From assembly GCF_018614135.1 (NCBI RefSeq), contig NZ_JAGGOW010000151.1, forward strand, positions 1-45,844: a DNA stretch of 45,844 bases, in the 5' to 3' direction. The DNA comes from Streptomyces sp. ISL-66 (lineage in GTDB: Bacteria; Actinomycetota; Actinomycetes; Streptomycetales; Streptomycetaceae). The notes beneath the pieces were generated by a model that made no database searches, was not told where the DNA came from, and worked only from the letters and a program-made list of their open reading frames with translations. Of the stretch, positions 1 through 7,936 are shown piece by piece (within the stretch, counting starts at the first letter, position 1; every line of letters starts with the position of its first letter). The position numbers and the translations under genes are program-made.

Positions 1-231
1 GATCTGGCCGGCCAGCAGCCAGGTCGCGGCAGTGGGGTCGATCCGCCAGGCCATCCGCGCGGTCTGCGCGAGCGCGGCGGGCAACCGCGCGGCCATCTTG
101 CGGAGCGAGAGGTGCTCCATGACCTCGTTGTGCGCGCCCCAGGCGAACGTGAACTCGGGTGGGTCGGCGGGTGCTTGCTCGCCTTGCTCCGCCGGTTTCG
201 CCTGCGTCCTCGATGCCGTCTTCTCCGCCAC
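1..231 (-). CDS. Probable ABC transporter ATP-binding/permease protein, N-terminal fragment
   Basis: The gene runs off the left edge; only its first 77 codons are present. I read GTG at 231 as the start because GAAGGAG lies 6 bases upstream; an in-frame GTG at 273 has no comparable ribosome site. The fragment has a polar Glu/Ala/Pro-rich head, then a stretch containing LRKMAARLPAALAQTARMAW and WRIDPTAATWLLAGQI. This resembles the pre-membrane segment and first helix of Streptomyces ABC exporters in which membrane and ATPase domains are fused. No nucleotide-binding motif is inside the window, so the call rests on resemblance only. It is divergent from the 5'-nucleotidase gene. Confidence 0.5.
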   Translation of the reverse strand, partial: MAEKTASRTQAKPAEQGEQAPADPPEFTFAWGAHNEVMEHLSLRKMAARLPAALAQTARMAWRIDPTAATWLLAGQI

Positions 232-616
232 GTGCAGCTCCTTCACGTCGTCGTCGACACGGCGGTCCGCCACCCCGGGGGACCGCTGAGTGAGGGAGTA
301 GATCCGAGCGCGGAGGGCGGAGTAACCAGAACCGGCCTTCGTCGCGCGCCCGCCGCGGCGGGCGCGCGAGGGACTCGGGACCGGCCCTGCGGGAGCCGCC
401 CGGAGCCGAGAACGGCCGGATACCGACGGAGCGCGGGGGAAATGCCTTGCACGCCCTGCGCGCACGCCGTGGGCGCTCCACAGGATGAAGTTCCCCGGAA
501 AGCTCCCCGGGCTTTCGCCCGCAGGAGGTACTGCGCGAAACGGACGGACACCAGCGGCGTGCAGACTGCCCCGGGGCGGGCCGAAGTCGCCCCCACCCGT
601 GGAGAGGGGAGCCCTG
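232..616. other. Divergent intergenic region with a 28-bp perfect palindrome
   Basis: This 385-base stretch separates the minus-strand ABC gene from the plus-strand 5'-nucleotidase gene. I see no convincing gene. It holds a perfect gapless palindrome at 342-369, built of CGCGCGCCCGCCG and its complement, which could form a cruciform or bind a dimeric regulator. No clean -35/-10 pair is visible. The ribosome site of the nucleotidase gene (GGAGAGGGGAG) lies at its right edge. Confidence 0.6.
342..369. repeat. 28-bp perfect palindrome
   Basis: The two 14-base halves are exact complements with no loop, centred between 355 and 356. The centre is GCCGCGGC. It lies about 110 bases upstream of the ABC gene start and about 250 upstream of the nucleotidase start. 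Because both flanking genes point away from it, it is not a terminator of either. Confidence 0.7.
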
Positions 617-2593
617 ATGGAGGACTTCGGCCGACGCCGGTTCCTGGCCGCCGGAGCCGCCGGAGCTGTCGGAGCCGCGGGAGCAGTCGGAGCCGCGGGA
701 GCGATCGGCGTCAAGGCGCTCACCGGTGTCGCGGCCGCCGCCACCCGGGCGGCGCGCGATCCGGCGAGCGCGGCGGGCTACGTCGACGTACAACTGCTGC
801 ACATCACCGATCTGCACGGCTACCTGGCCGCTCCCCCGGCCCGGGACTCCGTCATCACCGGCGCGGGCGGCCGCACCCATGCCGTCGGCGGGGTCGCGTA
901 CATGGCGACCCATCTGGCGCGCCTGCGGGCCGGGCGGGCCAACTCCTTCTTCTTCGCGCCGGGCGACCTCTTCTCCGGCTGGGAGTTCCCCGCGTTCACC
1001 CTCGCCGACGAGCCGACGATCGAGGCCCTGAACCGGCTCGGACTGGACTTCGCGACGGCCGGCAATCACGAGTTCGACCGTACGCCCGGCTTCCTCGTCC
1101 AGCACATGGAGCGGGGGCTCCCCCATGAGGGAGCCGGACGGACCAACTCGTTCCCGGACTCGGGCGGCGCCCGCTTCCACGGCGCCGACTTCCGCTACTA
1201 CAGCGCCAATGCCGTGTCCGGGGCGACCGGGGAGACCGTGCTTCCCCCGTACAACATCGAATGGGTCGACGCGCCCGGGGGCCGGCGGCTGCCCATCGGC
1301 TTCATCCATCTGACGGCCCTCGCCAGCGAGTCCTTCCCGAACTCCTACCAGCCCGGCCTCACCACCCTCGACGGGCTGTCCGCCGCCAACCTCTGCGCCG
1401 CCCGCCTCAAGGCGCTCGGGGTCGGCGCCATCGTGCTCAGCATGCACGACGGGGCGGTGGCGGGCAGCGATTTCGACTCCGGCAGCGAACCGGGCGGACC
1501 GGCCTACGAGCTGGCGCTGCGCGCCTCCCCCGACATCGACGCGATCGTGACCGGGCACTGGCACAGCGCCTTCAACATGATGCTGCCGGGCCCGGACGGG
1601 CGGCCGCGGCCGTTCGTCGAGGCCGGCTGCCACGGGCAGATCATCGGCGAGATCACCCTGCGCCTCGACCCCGACACCGGTACGGTCGTCCGCGCGCTCA
1701 CCACCTCGGTCAACCATCCCAACACCCGTGACGTCGACCCCGATCCCGCGCTCCGGGAGGTCGTCGATCACTGGACCGGCTACGCCGCCCGGCACGCGGC
1801 GAGAACCATCGGACGCCAGCGCGCCTCCTTCCGCCGCCGGCTGTCCCCGGCCGGGGAGAGCACCATGGGCAACCTCGTCGCCGACTGGGCGCTGTGGGCC
1901 GCGGCCCAGCCGCCGGACTCCTTCGACACCAGTCCCCGGCCGGAGCGGTCCGGCGCGGACCTGGCGCTCATCGCGCTCGCCCCGCGGATCGGCCGGAGCG
2001 TCATCAACACGGACCTGCTCGCCGGACCAGCCCTGGACGACCCGGTCGCCTTCGAACGGGCCTGGAGGGCCGTCGGCTACGGATGCCCCCTGGTCAGCGC
2101 CGAGGTGAGCGGGCAGCAGCTCCACGACGCACTGGAGCAGCAGTGGGCGCTGGACGGCGCCGGCGTGCTGACGTACGCGCCGCTCGCGGTGTCCGGCAAC
2201 GTCAGCTACTCCTTCGACGCGGCACGCCCCGCCGGGGACCGGGTCGCGCCGGGCGACGTGGTCATCGACGGCGCCGCGCTGCGCCCGGAGGCCGCGTACC
2301 GGGTGGTGACCACCTCGTACACGCTCACCGGGCAGGACGGCTATCCCGCCCTCGGAGGCTATCGGGAGCCGGCCCGCCACCGGCGGGACGTGGAGAGCTT
2401 CCCCGCGTACGTCGCCGCCCTCGGCGTCCTCGAGGCCGTCTCCACGGGCCGGGTCACCGCCAAGGACGCGTCGCTCGTCGCCGGCCGGGAGGGGCGGCTG
2501 ATGGTGCCCGCCGATCCGGTGCCCGGAGTGCCCGCGCCCGTCGCGGCCGCGGAGGAGGCCGCCCGGGACGGGGGCCGTCGGCCCGTCTGCTGA
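617..2593 (+). CDS. Secreted bifunctional metallophosphatase/5'-nucleotidase (Tat substrate)
   Basis: A 658-residue exported enzyme expected to remove phosphate from nucleotides outside the cell, as UshA-family 5'-nucleotidases do. A twin-arginine signal (GRRRFLAAGAAGAVG, residues 5-19) precedes an Ala/Gly-rich hydrophobic stretch, so folded metal-loaded export is likely. Metal-binding motifs of the calcineurin-like domain are visible: D65-x-H67 in HITDLHGY, G116-D117, GNHE at 149-152, and GHWH at 313-316. The C-terminal half (from about residue 400) fits the 5'-nucleotidase substrate-binding domain. Start chosen at ATG 617 because GGAGAGGGGAG precedes it and the Tat motif follows at once; upstream in-frame codons lack a signal. 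The signal region is coded by near-identical 18-bp repeats. It is convergent with the histidine kinase gene. Confidence 0.88.
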   Translation: MEDFGRRRFLAAGAAGAVGAAGAVGAAGAIGVKALTGVAAAATRAARDPASAAGYVDVQLLHITDLHGYLAAPPARDSVITGAGGRTHAVGGVAYMATHLARLRAGRANSFFFAPGDLFSGWEFPAFTLADEPTIEALNRLGLDFATAGNHEFDRTPGFLVQHMERGLPHEGAGRTNSFPDSGGARFHGADFRYYSANAVSGATGETVLPPYNIEWVDAPGGRRLPIGFIHLTALASESFPNSYQPGLTTLDGLSAANLCAARLKALGVGAIVLSMHDGAVAGSDFDSGSEPGGPAYELALRASPDIDAIVTGHWHSAFNMMLPGPDGRPRPFVEAGCHGQIIGEITLRLDPDTGTVVRALTTSVNHPNTRDVDPDPALREVVDHWTGYAARHAARTIGRQRASFRRRLSPAGESTMGNLVADWALWAAAQPPDSFDTSPRPERSGADLALIALAPRIGRSVINTDLLAGPALDDPVAFERAWRAVGYGCPLVSAEVSGQQLHDALEQQWALDGAGVLTYAPLAVSGNVSYSFDAARPAGDRVAPGDVVIDGAALRPEAAYRVVTTSYTLTGQDGYPALGGYREPARHRRDVESFPAYVAALGVLEAVSTGRVTAKDASLVAGREGRLMVPADPVPGVPAPVAAAEEAARDGGRRPVC

Positions 2594-2621
2594 CCGCGGT
2601 CGGCTGCGCCCGGCCGGCGGT

Positions 2622-2690
2622 GCCCGTCGGCGAAGAGCCCGTCGGGGAAAGGCCCGTCGGTGAGGGCCCCGTCGCCGGTGCCCGTCGGCC
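2622..2690. repeat. 15-bp tandem repeats between convergent genes
   Basis: Three full 15-base units begin at 2622, 2637 and 2652, each starting GCCCGTCGG. A degenerate unit follows at 2667 and a partial one at 2680. They fill the 107-base gap between the stop codons of the nucleotidase and the histidine kinase. No strong hairpin terminator is visible in this gap. Confidence 0.6.
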
Positions 2691-2700
2691 GCGTCGTCGC

Positions 2701-4176
2701 TCAGCGGGCCAGCGGCAGCCTGGCCACCAGACGGGCTCCCTTCGGCGAGTCGCCGACGCGCAGGGTGCCGCCGAGCCGGAGGGCGATGTCGCGGGCGATG
2801 GCCAGGCCGAGGCCCGTGCCACCCTCGTCGCGGGCGCGGGCGTCGTCGAGCCGGGTGAACCGCTCGAAGACCCGTTCGCGATCGGCGGGGGCGATGCCCG
2901 CGCCGTCGTCGGTGACCTCCAGGACGGCTTCGCCCCTGGCCCGGTCGACGCGCAGCGCGAGCACGACCCCCTGCTCGGCGTGCCGTTGTCCGTTGTCCAG
3001 CAGGTTCGTCACCAGCCGGGACAGCCAGCCGGCGCTGCCGCGCACCGTGATCCCGGGGGCGATGTCGGCGCGGACCGGGACCCGGTCGCAGCCGCGCCCG
3101 CGGGCGGCGTCCCGGGCCACTGCCGTGAGGTCGACGTCGGCGGCGGGCGGCGGCTCCGAGGTGTCGAGACGGGCCAGCAGGAGCAGGTCGGCCGCGAGGT
3201 CCTGGAGCCGGACGGTGTCCTCCAGCGCGCCGCTGACCAGTTCGCCCCACAGGGCCGGGTCCGGGTGGGCCTGGGCGACCTCCAGCTGCGTGCGCAGGAC
3301 CGTGATCGGGCTGCGCAACTCGTGGGAGGCGTCCGCGATGAAGCGGCGCTGGCGGATCCCGGAAGCCTCCAGCCGGTCCAGGGTGGCGTTCATCGTGACG
3401 GCCAGGCGGGCCACTTCGTCGCGGCTGCGCGGTACGGGCACCCGGCGGTGCAGTGCCCGGTCGCTGATCTCGGCGACCTCGGCCCGGATCGCCTCGACGG
3501 GGCGCAGCGCCCAGCCCGTGACCCGCCAGGTGATCGCGGCCACGACGAGCACGAGCAGCGGGACCGCGATGAGCAGCGCCGCCATGATGGTCTCGTCGGC
3601 GGTGTCGGCGTCCCTGAGCGAGGTCCCGGCGTAGACGGTGACCAGCCCGTTCGCGGTGACGGTGGTGACCTGGACGACCCGCTGGCGGTGGGCTTCCCGG
3701 ACGCGGACGCCCTTCCAGGTGTCGCGGACGGTGCCGGGGATGCGGGGCGGCGCCGGGGCGAGGGCGGGGCGGCCCTCGAGGTTGGGGCTGGCCGCGAGGA
3801 CCCGGCCCTGTGCGTCCACCACCTGCACGAAGTCCGTTCCCCGGGCCGGGGGCGGTACGGAGTCCAGCCGGCCCGCGGCCGCCAGGGCGGCGATCGTGAC
3901 GGCCTGCTGTTCGGCGTCCGCCTGCGCGCTCCGCGTCAGGTTGGCCTCCAGCGCCCCGAGCAGGGCGACGGAGGCCGCGCCGAGGGCCAGCGCCACCACG
4001 GCGGACGCGCCGAGGGTGGCCTGGGCGCGGACGGATCTGGGGCGCAACCGGTACGCGGCTTCGCGCAGCCGGGCGAGGGCGCGGCGCCGGAGCGGGCGGG
4101 ACAGCGGGTCCGGGTCCGGCCAGGGGCCCGGCCCCGAAACGGCCGTCCGGGACCGGGGCTCGTGGGATTCAGCCAC
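2701..4176 (-). CDS. Sensor histidine kinase (OmpR-partner class)
   Basis: A 491-residue membrane kinase. Transmembrane helices lie at about 54-76 and 198-217 and enclose an extracytoplasmic sensor of about 120 residues. A HAMP segment (about 218-270) follows, then the phosphorylation helix with FIADASHELRSPI, where His285 is the expected phosphosite. The ATPase domain has an N box (NLLDNGQRHA), a G1 box (DDGAGI) and a G2 box (GGTGLGLAI). Its start overlaps the end of the response regulator gene by 8 bases, so the two are one operon and translationally coupled. The signal is unknown. The divergent PepSY-like protein is a plausible regulated target or accessory sensor. Confidence 0.92.
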   Translation of the reverse strand: MAESHEPRSRTAVSGPGPWPDPDPLSRPLRRRALARLREAAYRLRPRSVRAQATLGASAVVALALGAASVALLGALEANLTRSAQADAEQQAVTIAALAAAGRLDSVPPPARGTDFVQVVDAQGRVLAASPNLEGRPALAPAPPRIPGTVRDTWKGVRVREAHRQRVVQVTTVTANGLVTVYAGTSLRDADTADETIMAALLIAVPLLVLVVAAITWRVTGWALRPVEAIRAEVAEISDRALHRRVPVPRSRDEVARLAVTMNATLDRLEASGIRQRRFIADASHELRSPITVLRTQLEVAQAHPDPALWGELVSGALEDTVRLQDLAADLLLLARLDTSEPPPAADVDLTAVARDAARGRGCDRVPVRADIAPGITVRGSAGWLSRLVTNLLDNGQRHAEQGVVLALRVDRARGEAVLEVTDDGAGIAPADRERVFERFTRLDDARARDEGGTGLGLAIARDIALRLGGTLRVGDSPKGARLVARLPLAR

Positions 4177-4846
4177 CGTCGGCCGCCAGCCGGTAGCCGG
4201 CGCCCCGGACGGTCTCCACGGCGGACCGGCCGAACGGCGCGTCTATCTTCCGGCGCAGGGCGCTGACGTGGACCTCGACGACATTGAGGTCTCCCTCGTA
4301 GGCGGCGTCCCACACGTTGTCCAGGATGTCCCGCTTGGGCACGACTTCTCCCGCGCGGCGCGCGAGGTGCACGAGGACCGCGAACTCGCGCGAGGTCAGC
4401 CGGGCTTCGACTCCGCCGCGGGTGCAGACCCGGCGGGCCGGGTCGATGAGGAGGTCGCCGAACTCCATGACCTGCGGGCTGCGGCGGCCGGTGCGCCGGA
4501 TCAGGGCGCGCAGCCGGGCCACGAGGACGACGTAGGAGAAGGGCTTGGACAGGAAGTCGTCCGCTCCGGTGTCGAGGGCCTCCGCCTCGTCGTACTCGCC
4601 GTCCTTCGCGGTGAGCATGAGGATGCCGGACTCGCAGCCCGCCGCGCGCAGCCGGGCGCAGACGCGGTACCCGTTGAGGCCGGGGAGCATGATGTCGAGC
4701 ACGATGGCGTCGTAGTCGTGCTCTCCGGCCATCCACAGGCCTTGCGGGCCGTCGTGTGCCGTGTCCACTGTGAAGCCCTCGGCCCGAAGGCCGCGTTGCA
4801 GGGCCGCGGCCAGTCGCCGCTCGTCCTCGACCACCAGTACGCGCAT
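4169..4846 (-). CDS. OmpR-family response regulator
   Basis: A 225-residue regulator: receiver domain (about 1-115) with acidic pocket EDE at 7-9, phospho-acceptor Asp51 in IVLDIMLPG, and Lys in LSKPF. A winged-helix DNA-binding domain follows (about 130-220), ending ETVRGAGYRLA, typical of the family. It is the first gene of the operon with the kinase just above. The intergenic CTTCAG direct repeats at 4880-4916, spaced one helical turn apart, are the expected kind of binding site for this family. They sit where binding could control both the operon itself and the divergent gene. Confidence 0.93.
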   Translation of the reverse strand: MRVLVVEDERRLAAALQRGLRAEGFTVDTAHDGPQGLWMAGEHDYDAIVLDIMLPGLNGYRVCARLRAAGCESGILMLTAKDGEYDEAEALDTGADDFLSKPFSYVVLVARLRALIRRTGRRSPQVMEFGDLLIDPARRVCTRGGVEARLTSREFAVLVHLARRAGEVVPKRDILDNVWDAAYEGDLNVVEVHVSALRRKIDAPFGRSAVETVRGAGYRLAADGG

Positions 4847-4879
4847 GGGGCAAGGTTCGCAGGTCGGGCCACGGGCTTG

Positions 4880-4916
4880 CTGAAGGGTTCTTCAGCTCGC
4901 TTCAGCAGAGCTTCAG
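4880..4916. promoter_or_regulatory. CTTCAG repeat array, likely OmpR-type operator
   Basis: CTTCAG occurs on the plus strand at 4890, 4900 and 4911, and its complement CTGAAG at 4880. Spacing is 10, 10 and 11 bases, so all copies face one side of the helix. OmpR/PhoB-family regulators typically bind short direct repeats at this period. The array lies 34 bases upstream of the regulator start and about 63 bases upstream of the divergent membrane-protein start. Confidence 0.65.
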
Positions 4917-4978
4917 GCTCGTGCTCGCACGATCGGCCGAGCCGGGCGCGTCGCCCGGAGAACGCGAGGAGCATCCAG

Positions 4979-5644
4979 ATGACTCAGTCCACTCCCCAGC
5001 CGCCCGATTACCCGGCGGGTCCGGGCGGGGGCAGTGCCGCCGAGACCGGCAAGGCGCCGGGGCGCGGCGCCCGGTTCGCCCGGTTCGCCCGCGAAGGCCG
5101 GGGCCGCTGGGTGGCCCTGGGGCTCGTGGTCGTGGCGGCGGGCGGCGCGGGGGCCGCAGCCGTGGCGGTGGCGGACCACGAGCACGACGTCCGGCGCACG
5201 CGCGCGGAGCGCGTCTGGGACCGGTTCGACCTCGAACGGCAGACGGACGGTTCGATGGCGCCGGCGCTGCCCGCGCGCCCCGGGAAGCCGGCCAAGCCCG
5301 GAGGCCCCGGTCTCAAGGACGAGAAGGGCGGAGTCCGCAAGGACGGCGCGGAGAAGCCCGGGCTGCCGGACGGCCCCGACGGGACCGTCGTGGACCGGCC
5401 CGACCGGGCCCCCGTGCCGCTTCCCGCGCTGCCGGCGGCGCAGGCCCTGGAGAAGGCGGAGGCCGCCGTACCCGGCGGCAAGGCAGAGGCGCTGCGCGTG
5501 GTCGCCCAGGAAGGCGGCGGGAGCGCGTGGCGGGTCGTGGTCCTCGGCTCCGACGGGGTCCGGCACGCGGTGACCCTGGCCGGCGGCGACGGCGCGGTCA
5601 CGAGCAACACGGTCACGGGGAAGGGCGCCGGGGCGGGGCGCTGA
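4979..5644 (+). CDS. Membrane-anchored PepSY-like protein
   Basis: A 221-residue protein with a polar cytoplasmic head, one transmembrane helix (about 40-62, WVALGLVVVAAGGAGAAAVA), a long Pro/Gly/Lys-rich extracytoplasmic linker (about 95-150), and a compact C-terminal domain of about 60 residues. That domain contains ALEKAEAAVPGGKAEALRVV, then WRVVVLGSDGVRHAVTL, the helix-plus-strand pattern of PepSY domains. Such proteins are often encoded next to two-component systems in Streptomyces. Start ATG 4979 is preceded by GAGGAG. The PepSY assignment is by pattern, not by alignment. Convergent with the acyl-CoA synthetase. Confidence 0.65.
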   Translation: MTQSTPQPPDYPAGPGGGSAAETGKAPGRGARFARFAREGRGRWVALGLVVVAAGGAGAAAVAVADHEHDVRRTRAERVWDRFDLERQTDGSMAPALPARPGKPAKPGGPGLKDEKGGVRKDGAEKPGLPDGPDGTVVDRPDRAPVPLPALPAAQALEKAEAAVPGGKAEALRVVAQEGGGSAWRVVVLGSDGVRHAVTLAGGDGAVTSNTVTGKGAGAGR

Positions 5645-5646
5645 GC

Positions 5647-5802
5647 GGGTGCCGGGCGCGCCCGGCACCCCGCGCCCCGCGTCCGGTGTCCAGCCCGCCA
5701 AGGCTGAGCGAGTGCCGGACGCGGGGCGCGCTGCCGGCTCCGGTCGAAGGCCCGACCCGGTACCGGCACCCAACCCGGTGCGGACACCGGACGCGGGGCG
5801 CG
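5647..5802. terminator. Structured bidirectional terminator region with competing stems
   Basis: Directly after the PepSY-like stop codon lies a 24-base perfect palindrome (5647-5670, half GGGTGCCGGGCG). A second, 21-base perfect inverted repeat pairs 5671-5691 with 5782-5802. A third copy of 16 bases of the right arm (CCGGACGCGGGGCGCG) is at 5715-5730, so the left arm at 5671-5686 can pair with either. The region separates convergent genes and is probably a bidirectional terminator. Confidence 0.65.
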
Positions 5803-5815
5803 CGCCGGCCCGTTC

Positions 5816-7453
5816 CTATGACCCCGCGGACGGATCCAGCAGCCGGACGGCCATCTCCCGCATCTCGATCTTGCGGATCTTGCCCGTCACCGTCATCGGG
5901 AACTCCTCCACGACGTGGACGTACCGCGGGATCTTGAAGCGGGCCAACCGGCCCTCGCAGTACGCCCGGACGGCCTGCGCGGTCAGCGGCTCCGCCCCCT
6001 CGCGCATCCGTACCCACGCCATGAGCTCCTCCCCGTACTTCGGGTCGGGTACGCCGATCACCTGGACGTCCAGGATGTCCGGGTGCCCGTGCAGGAACTC
6101 CTCGATCTCGCGCGGGTACAAGTTCTCGCCGCCCCGGATCACCATGTCCTTGATCCGGCCGGTGATGCTCAGGTAGCCGTCGCCGTCCATGACGGCGAGA
6201 TCGCCCGTGTGCATCCAGCGCGCCGCGTCGACGGCCTCGGCGGTCCGCTCGGGCTGGTCCCAGTAGCCGAGCATGACCGAGTAACCGCGGGTGCACAGCT
6301 CACCCGGTTCGCCTCGCGGGACGGTCCTGCCGGAGGCCGGATCGACGATCTTGACCTCCAGGTGGGGTCCGACGCGGCCCACCGTCGAGACCCGGCGCTC
6401 GACCGGGTCGTCCACCCGGGTCTGGGTCGACACGGGGGAGGTCTCCGTCATCCCGTAGCAGATGGACACCTCGCGCATGCCCATCCGGTCGATGACCTCC
6501 TTCATCACCTCGACCGGGCAGGGGGAGCCGGCCATGATGCCCGTGCGCAGGCTGGAGAGGTCGTAGGACTCGAAGTCCGGATGGGCCAGCTCGGCGATGA
6601 ACATGGTGGGGACGCCGTAGAGCGAGGTGCAGGACTCCGCTTGTACGGCCGCCAGGGTGGCGCCCGGTTCGAAGGCGGGTGCGGGGATGACCATGGCCGC
6701 GCCGTGGCTGGTGCAGGCGAGGTTGCCCATGACCATGCCGAAGCAGTGGTAGAAGGGGACCGGGATGCAGACCCGGTCCAGTTCGGTGTATCCGCACGTC
6801 TCGCCCACGAAGAAGGCGTTGTTCAGGATGTTGTGGTGCGAGAGCGTCGCGCCCTTGGGGAAGCCGGTGGTCCCCGAGGTGTACTGGATGTTCACGGGAT
6901 CGTCCGGGCTCAGGGCGGCCTGGGCGCGGACGAGGTCCGCCGGGTCGCCGTGGCGGCCGCGCTCCAGCAGGGAGTTCCAGAGCGGGCCGTCCAGCAGGGC
7001 CACGAACTGCAGCCCCCGACAGCGAGGACGGACTTCCTCGACCATGGCGGCGTAGTCGGAGGTCTTGAACCGGTCGGCCGCCACCAGCAACCGGATCCCG
7101 GACTGGCACAGGACGTACTCCAGCTCGTGGGAGCGGTAGGCCGGATTCACGGTGACGAGGACCGCCCCGATCTTGGCGGTGGCGTACTGCACCAGCGTCC
7201 ACTCGGCGCGGTTGGGGGCCCAGATCCCGACCCGGTCGCCCTTGACGATGCCCAGGTCCAGCAGTCCGAGGGCGAGGGCGTCCACGTCGTCGGCGAACTC
7301 CGCGTACGTCCACCGGCGTCCGGTCGCCACCTCGACGAGGGCGTCCCGGCCGGGGAACCTGAGTACGGTGCGGTCGAGGTTCTCGCCGATGGTGTCGCCC
7401 AGCAGCGGCACCTCGCACGCCCCTGACGCGTAGCTCGACTCGACGGACGGCAC
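5816..7453 (-). CDS. Fatty-acyl-CoA synthetase (AMP-binding enzyme, FadD-like)
   Basis: A 545-residue acyl-activating enzyme that adenylates a carboxylic acid with ATP and transfers it to CoA. The ATP-binding signature YTSGTTGFPKGAT is at 191-203. Further core motifs are YGMTETSP, the GELCTRGYSVMLGYW segment, TGDLA, the hinge GRIKDMVIRGGENLYPREIE and the catalytic Lys525 in PMTVTGKIRK. Length and motif spacing match bacterial medium/long-chain acyl-CoA synthases. The start is GTG 7453 with AGGGGG upstream. A 9-bp stem with a 12-base loop (7477-7485 with 7498-7506) lies 24 bases into the leader. The substrate cannot be told from sequence. It stands alone. Confidence 0.9.
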   Translation of the reverse strand: MPSVESSYASGACEVPLLGDTIGENLDRTVLRFPGRDALVEVATGRRWTYAEFADDVDALALGLLDLGIVKGDRVGIWAPNRAEWTLVQYATAKIGAVLVTVNPAYRSHELEYVLCQSGIRLLVAADRFKTSDYAAMVEEVRPRCRGLQFVALLDGPLWNSLLERGRHGDPADLVRAQAALSPDDPVNIQYTSGTTGFPKGATLSHHNILNNAFFVGETCGYTELDRVCIPVPFYHCFGMVMGNLACTSHGAAMVIPAPAFEPGATLAAVQAESCTSLYGVPTMFIAELAHPDFESYDLSSLRTGIMAGSPCPVEVMKEVIDRMGMREVSICYGMTETSPVSTQTRVDDPVERRVSTVGRVGPHLEVKIVDPASGRTVPRGEPGELCTRGYSVMLGYWDQPERTAEAVDAARWMHTGDLAVMDGDGYLSITGRIKDMVIRGGENLYPREIEEFLHGHPDILDVQVIGVPDPKYGEELMAWVRMREGAEPLTAQAVRAYCEGRLARFKIPRYVHVVEEFPMTVTGKIRKIEMREMAVRLLDPSAGS

Positions 7454-7936
7454 ATGGACCCCCTGGGCTCGGTGGCGGGCGCCGGAGCCCTTTCGCGCCG
7501 GCGCCCCTCATGATCCTCGCGGGCCGCTCCGGGGGCCAGACCCCGGCGGGTGACGGCCCGCCGGTCCGCCTCGCCCACCGATTCCGTCCAGGCGTGCGGC
7601 GCCACGAGGTCATCGCGCGGCGGTGACCCGGGAGGCTTCCGGTCGTTGTAAGGGCGGTCAGCGAAGTGGCCCCGGGAGTCCCGGACCCGAGATCGGGGTC
7701 CGGGACTCCATGCCGTCGCGGGAACTCCCGGCGCCCTTGCGACCGCGCGTCGACCGCCGGCAGCCAAGTACTCGCACCACGTCGGCTCATGGGACGACGG
7801 ATTGGACAAGTGGCCGATCTTACTAACACGATGGGCCCGCAAGTTCGCGGCTTGCGCAGGGGGGCAAACCCGCTCAGGTCATCACGTCCCTCCACTCGGG
7901 CCGCTCGTCCCCGCCACACCCTGGAGAGACTTCGCC
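7454..7936. other. Long divergent intergenic region with two hairpins and a candidate promoter
   Basis: This 483-base stretch separates two genes that point away from each other; I find no convincing gene in it. It holds the leader hairpin at 7477-7506 and a perfect 14-bp stem at 7675-7709. A possible vegetative promoter for the RDD gene has TTGGAC at 7802 and TAACAC at 7824 (16-base spacer). Confidence 0.5.
7675..7709. repeat. Perfect 14-bp hairpin in a divergent intergenic region
   Basis: Arm GGAGTCCCGGACCC (7675-7688) is exactly complementary to 7696-7709, with loop GAGATCG. It has terminator-like stability, yet no gene ends here: the flanking genes start 222 bases to the left and 228 to the right. 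It may end an unrecognised small transcript or be a regulator site. Confidence 0.6.

Noticed and set aside
2660..3634. Long plus-strand open frames opposite the histidine kinase
   Set aside because: Frame shadows of a GC-rich gene: Arg/Ser/Pro-rich translations, no domains, while the minus strand encodes a full kinase.
6241..6300. Apparent TTA on the minus strand in the acyl-CoA synthetase gene (also at 23850 and 34730)
   Set aside because: In the coding frame these read GGT-TAC or GCT-TAC, so no TTA codon is present.
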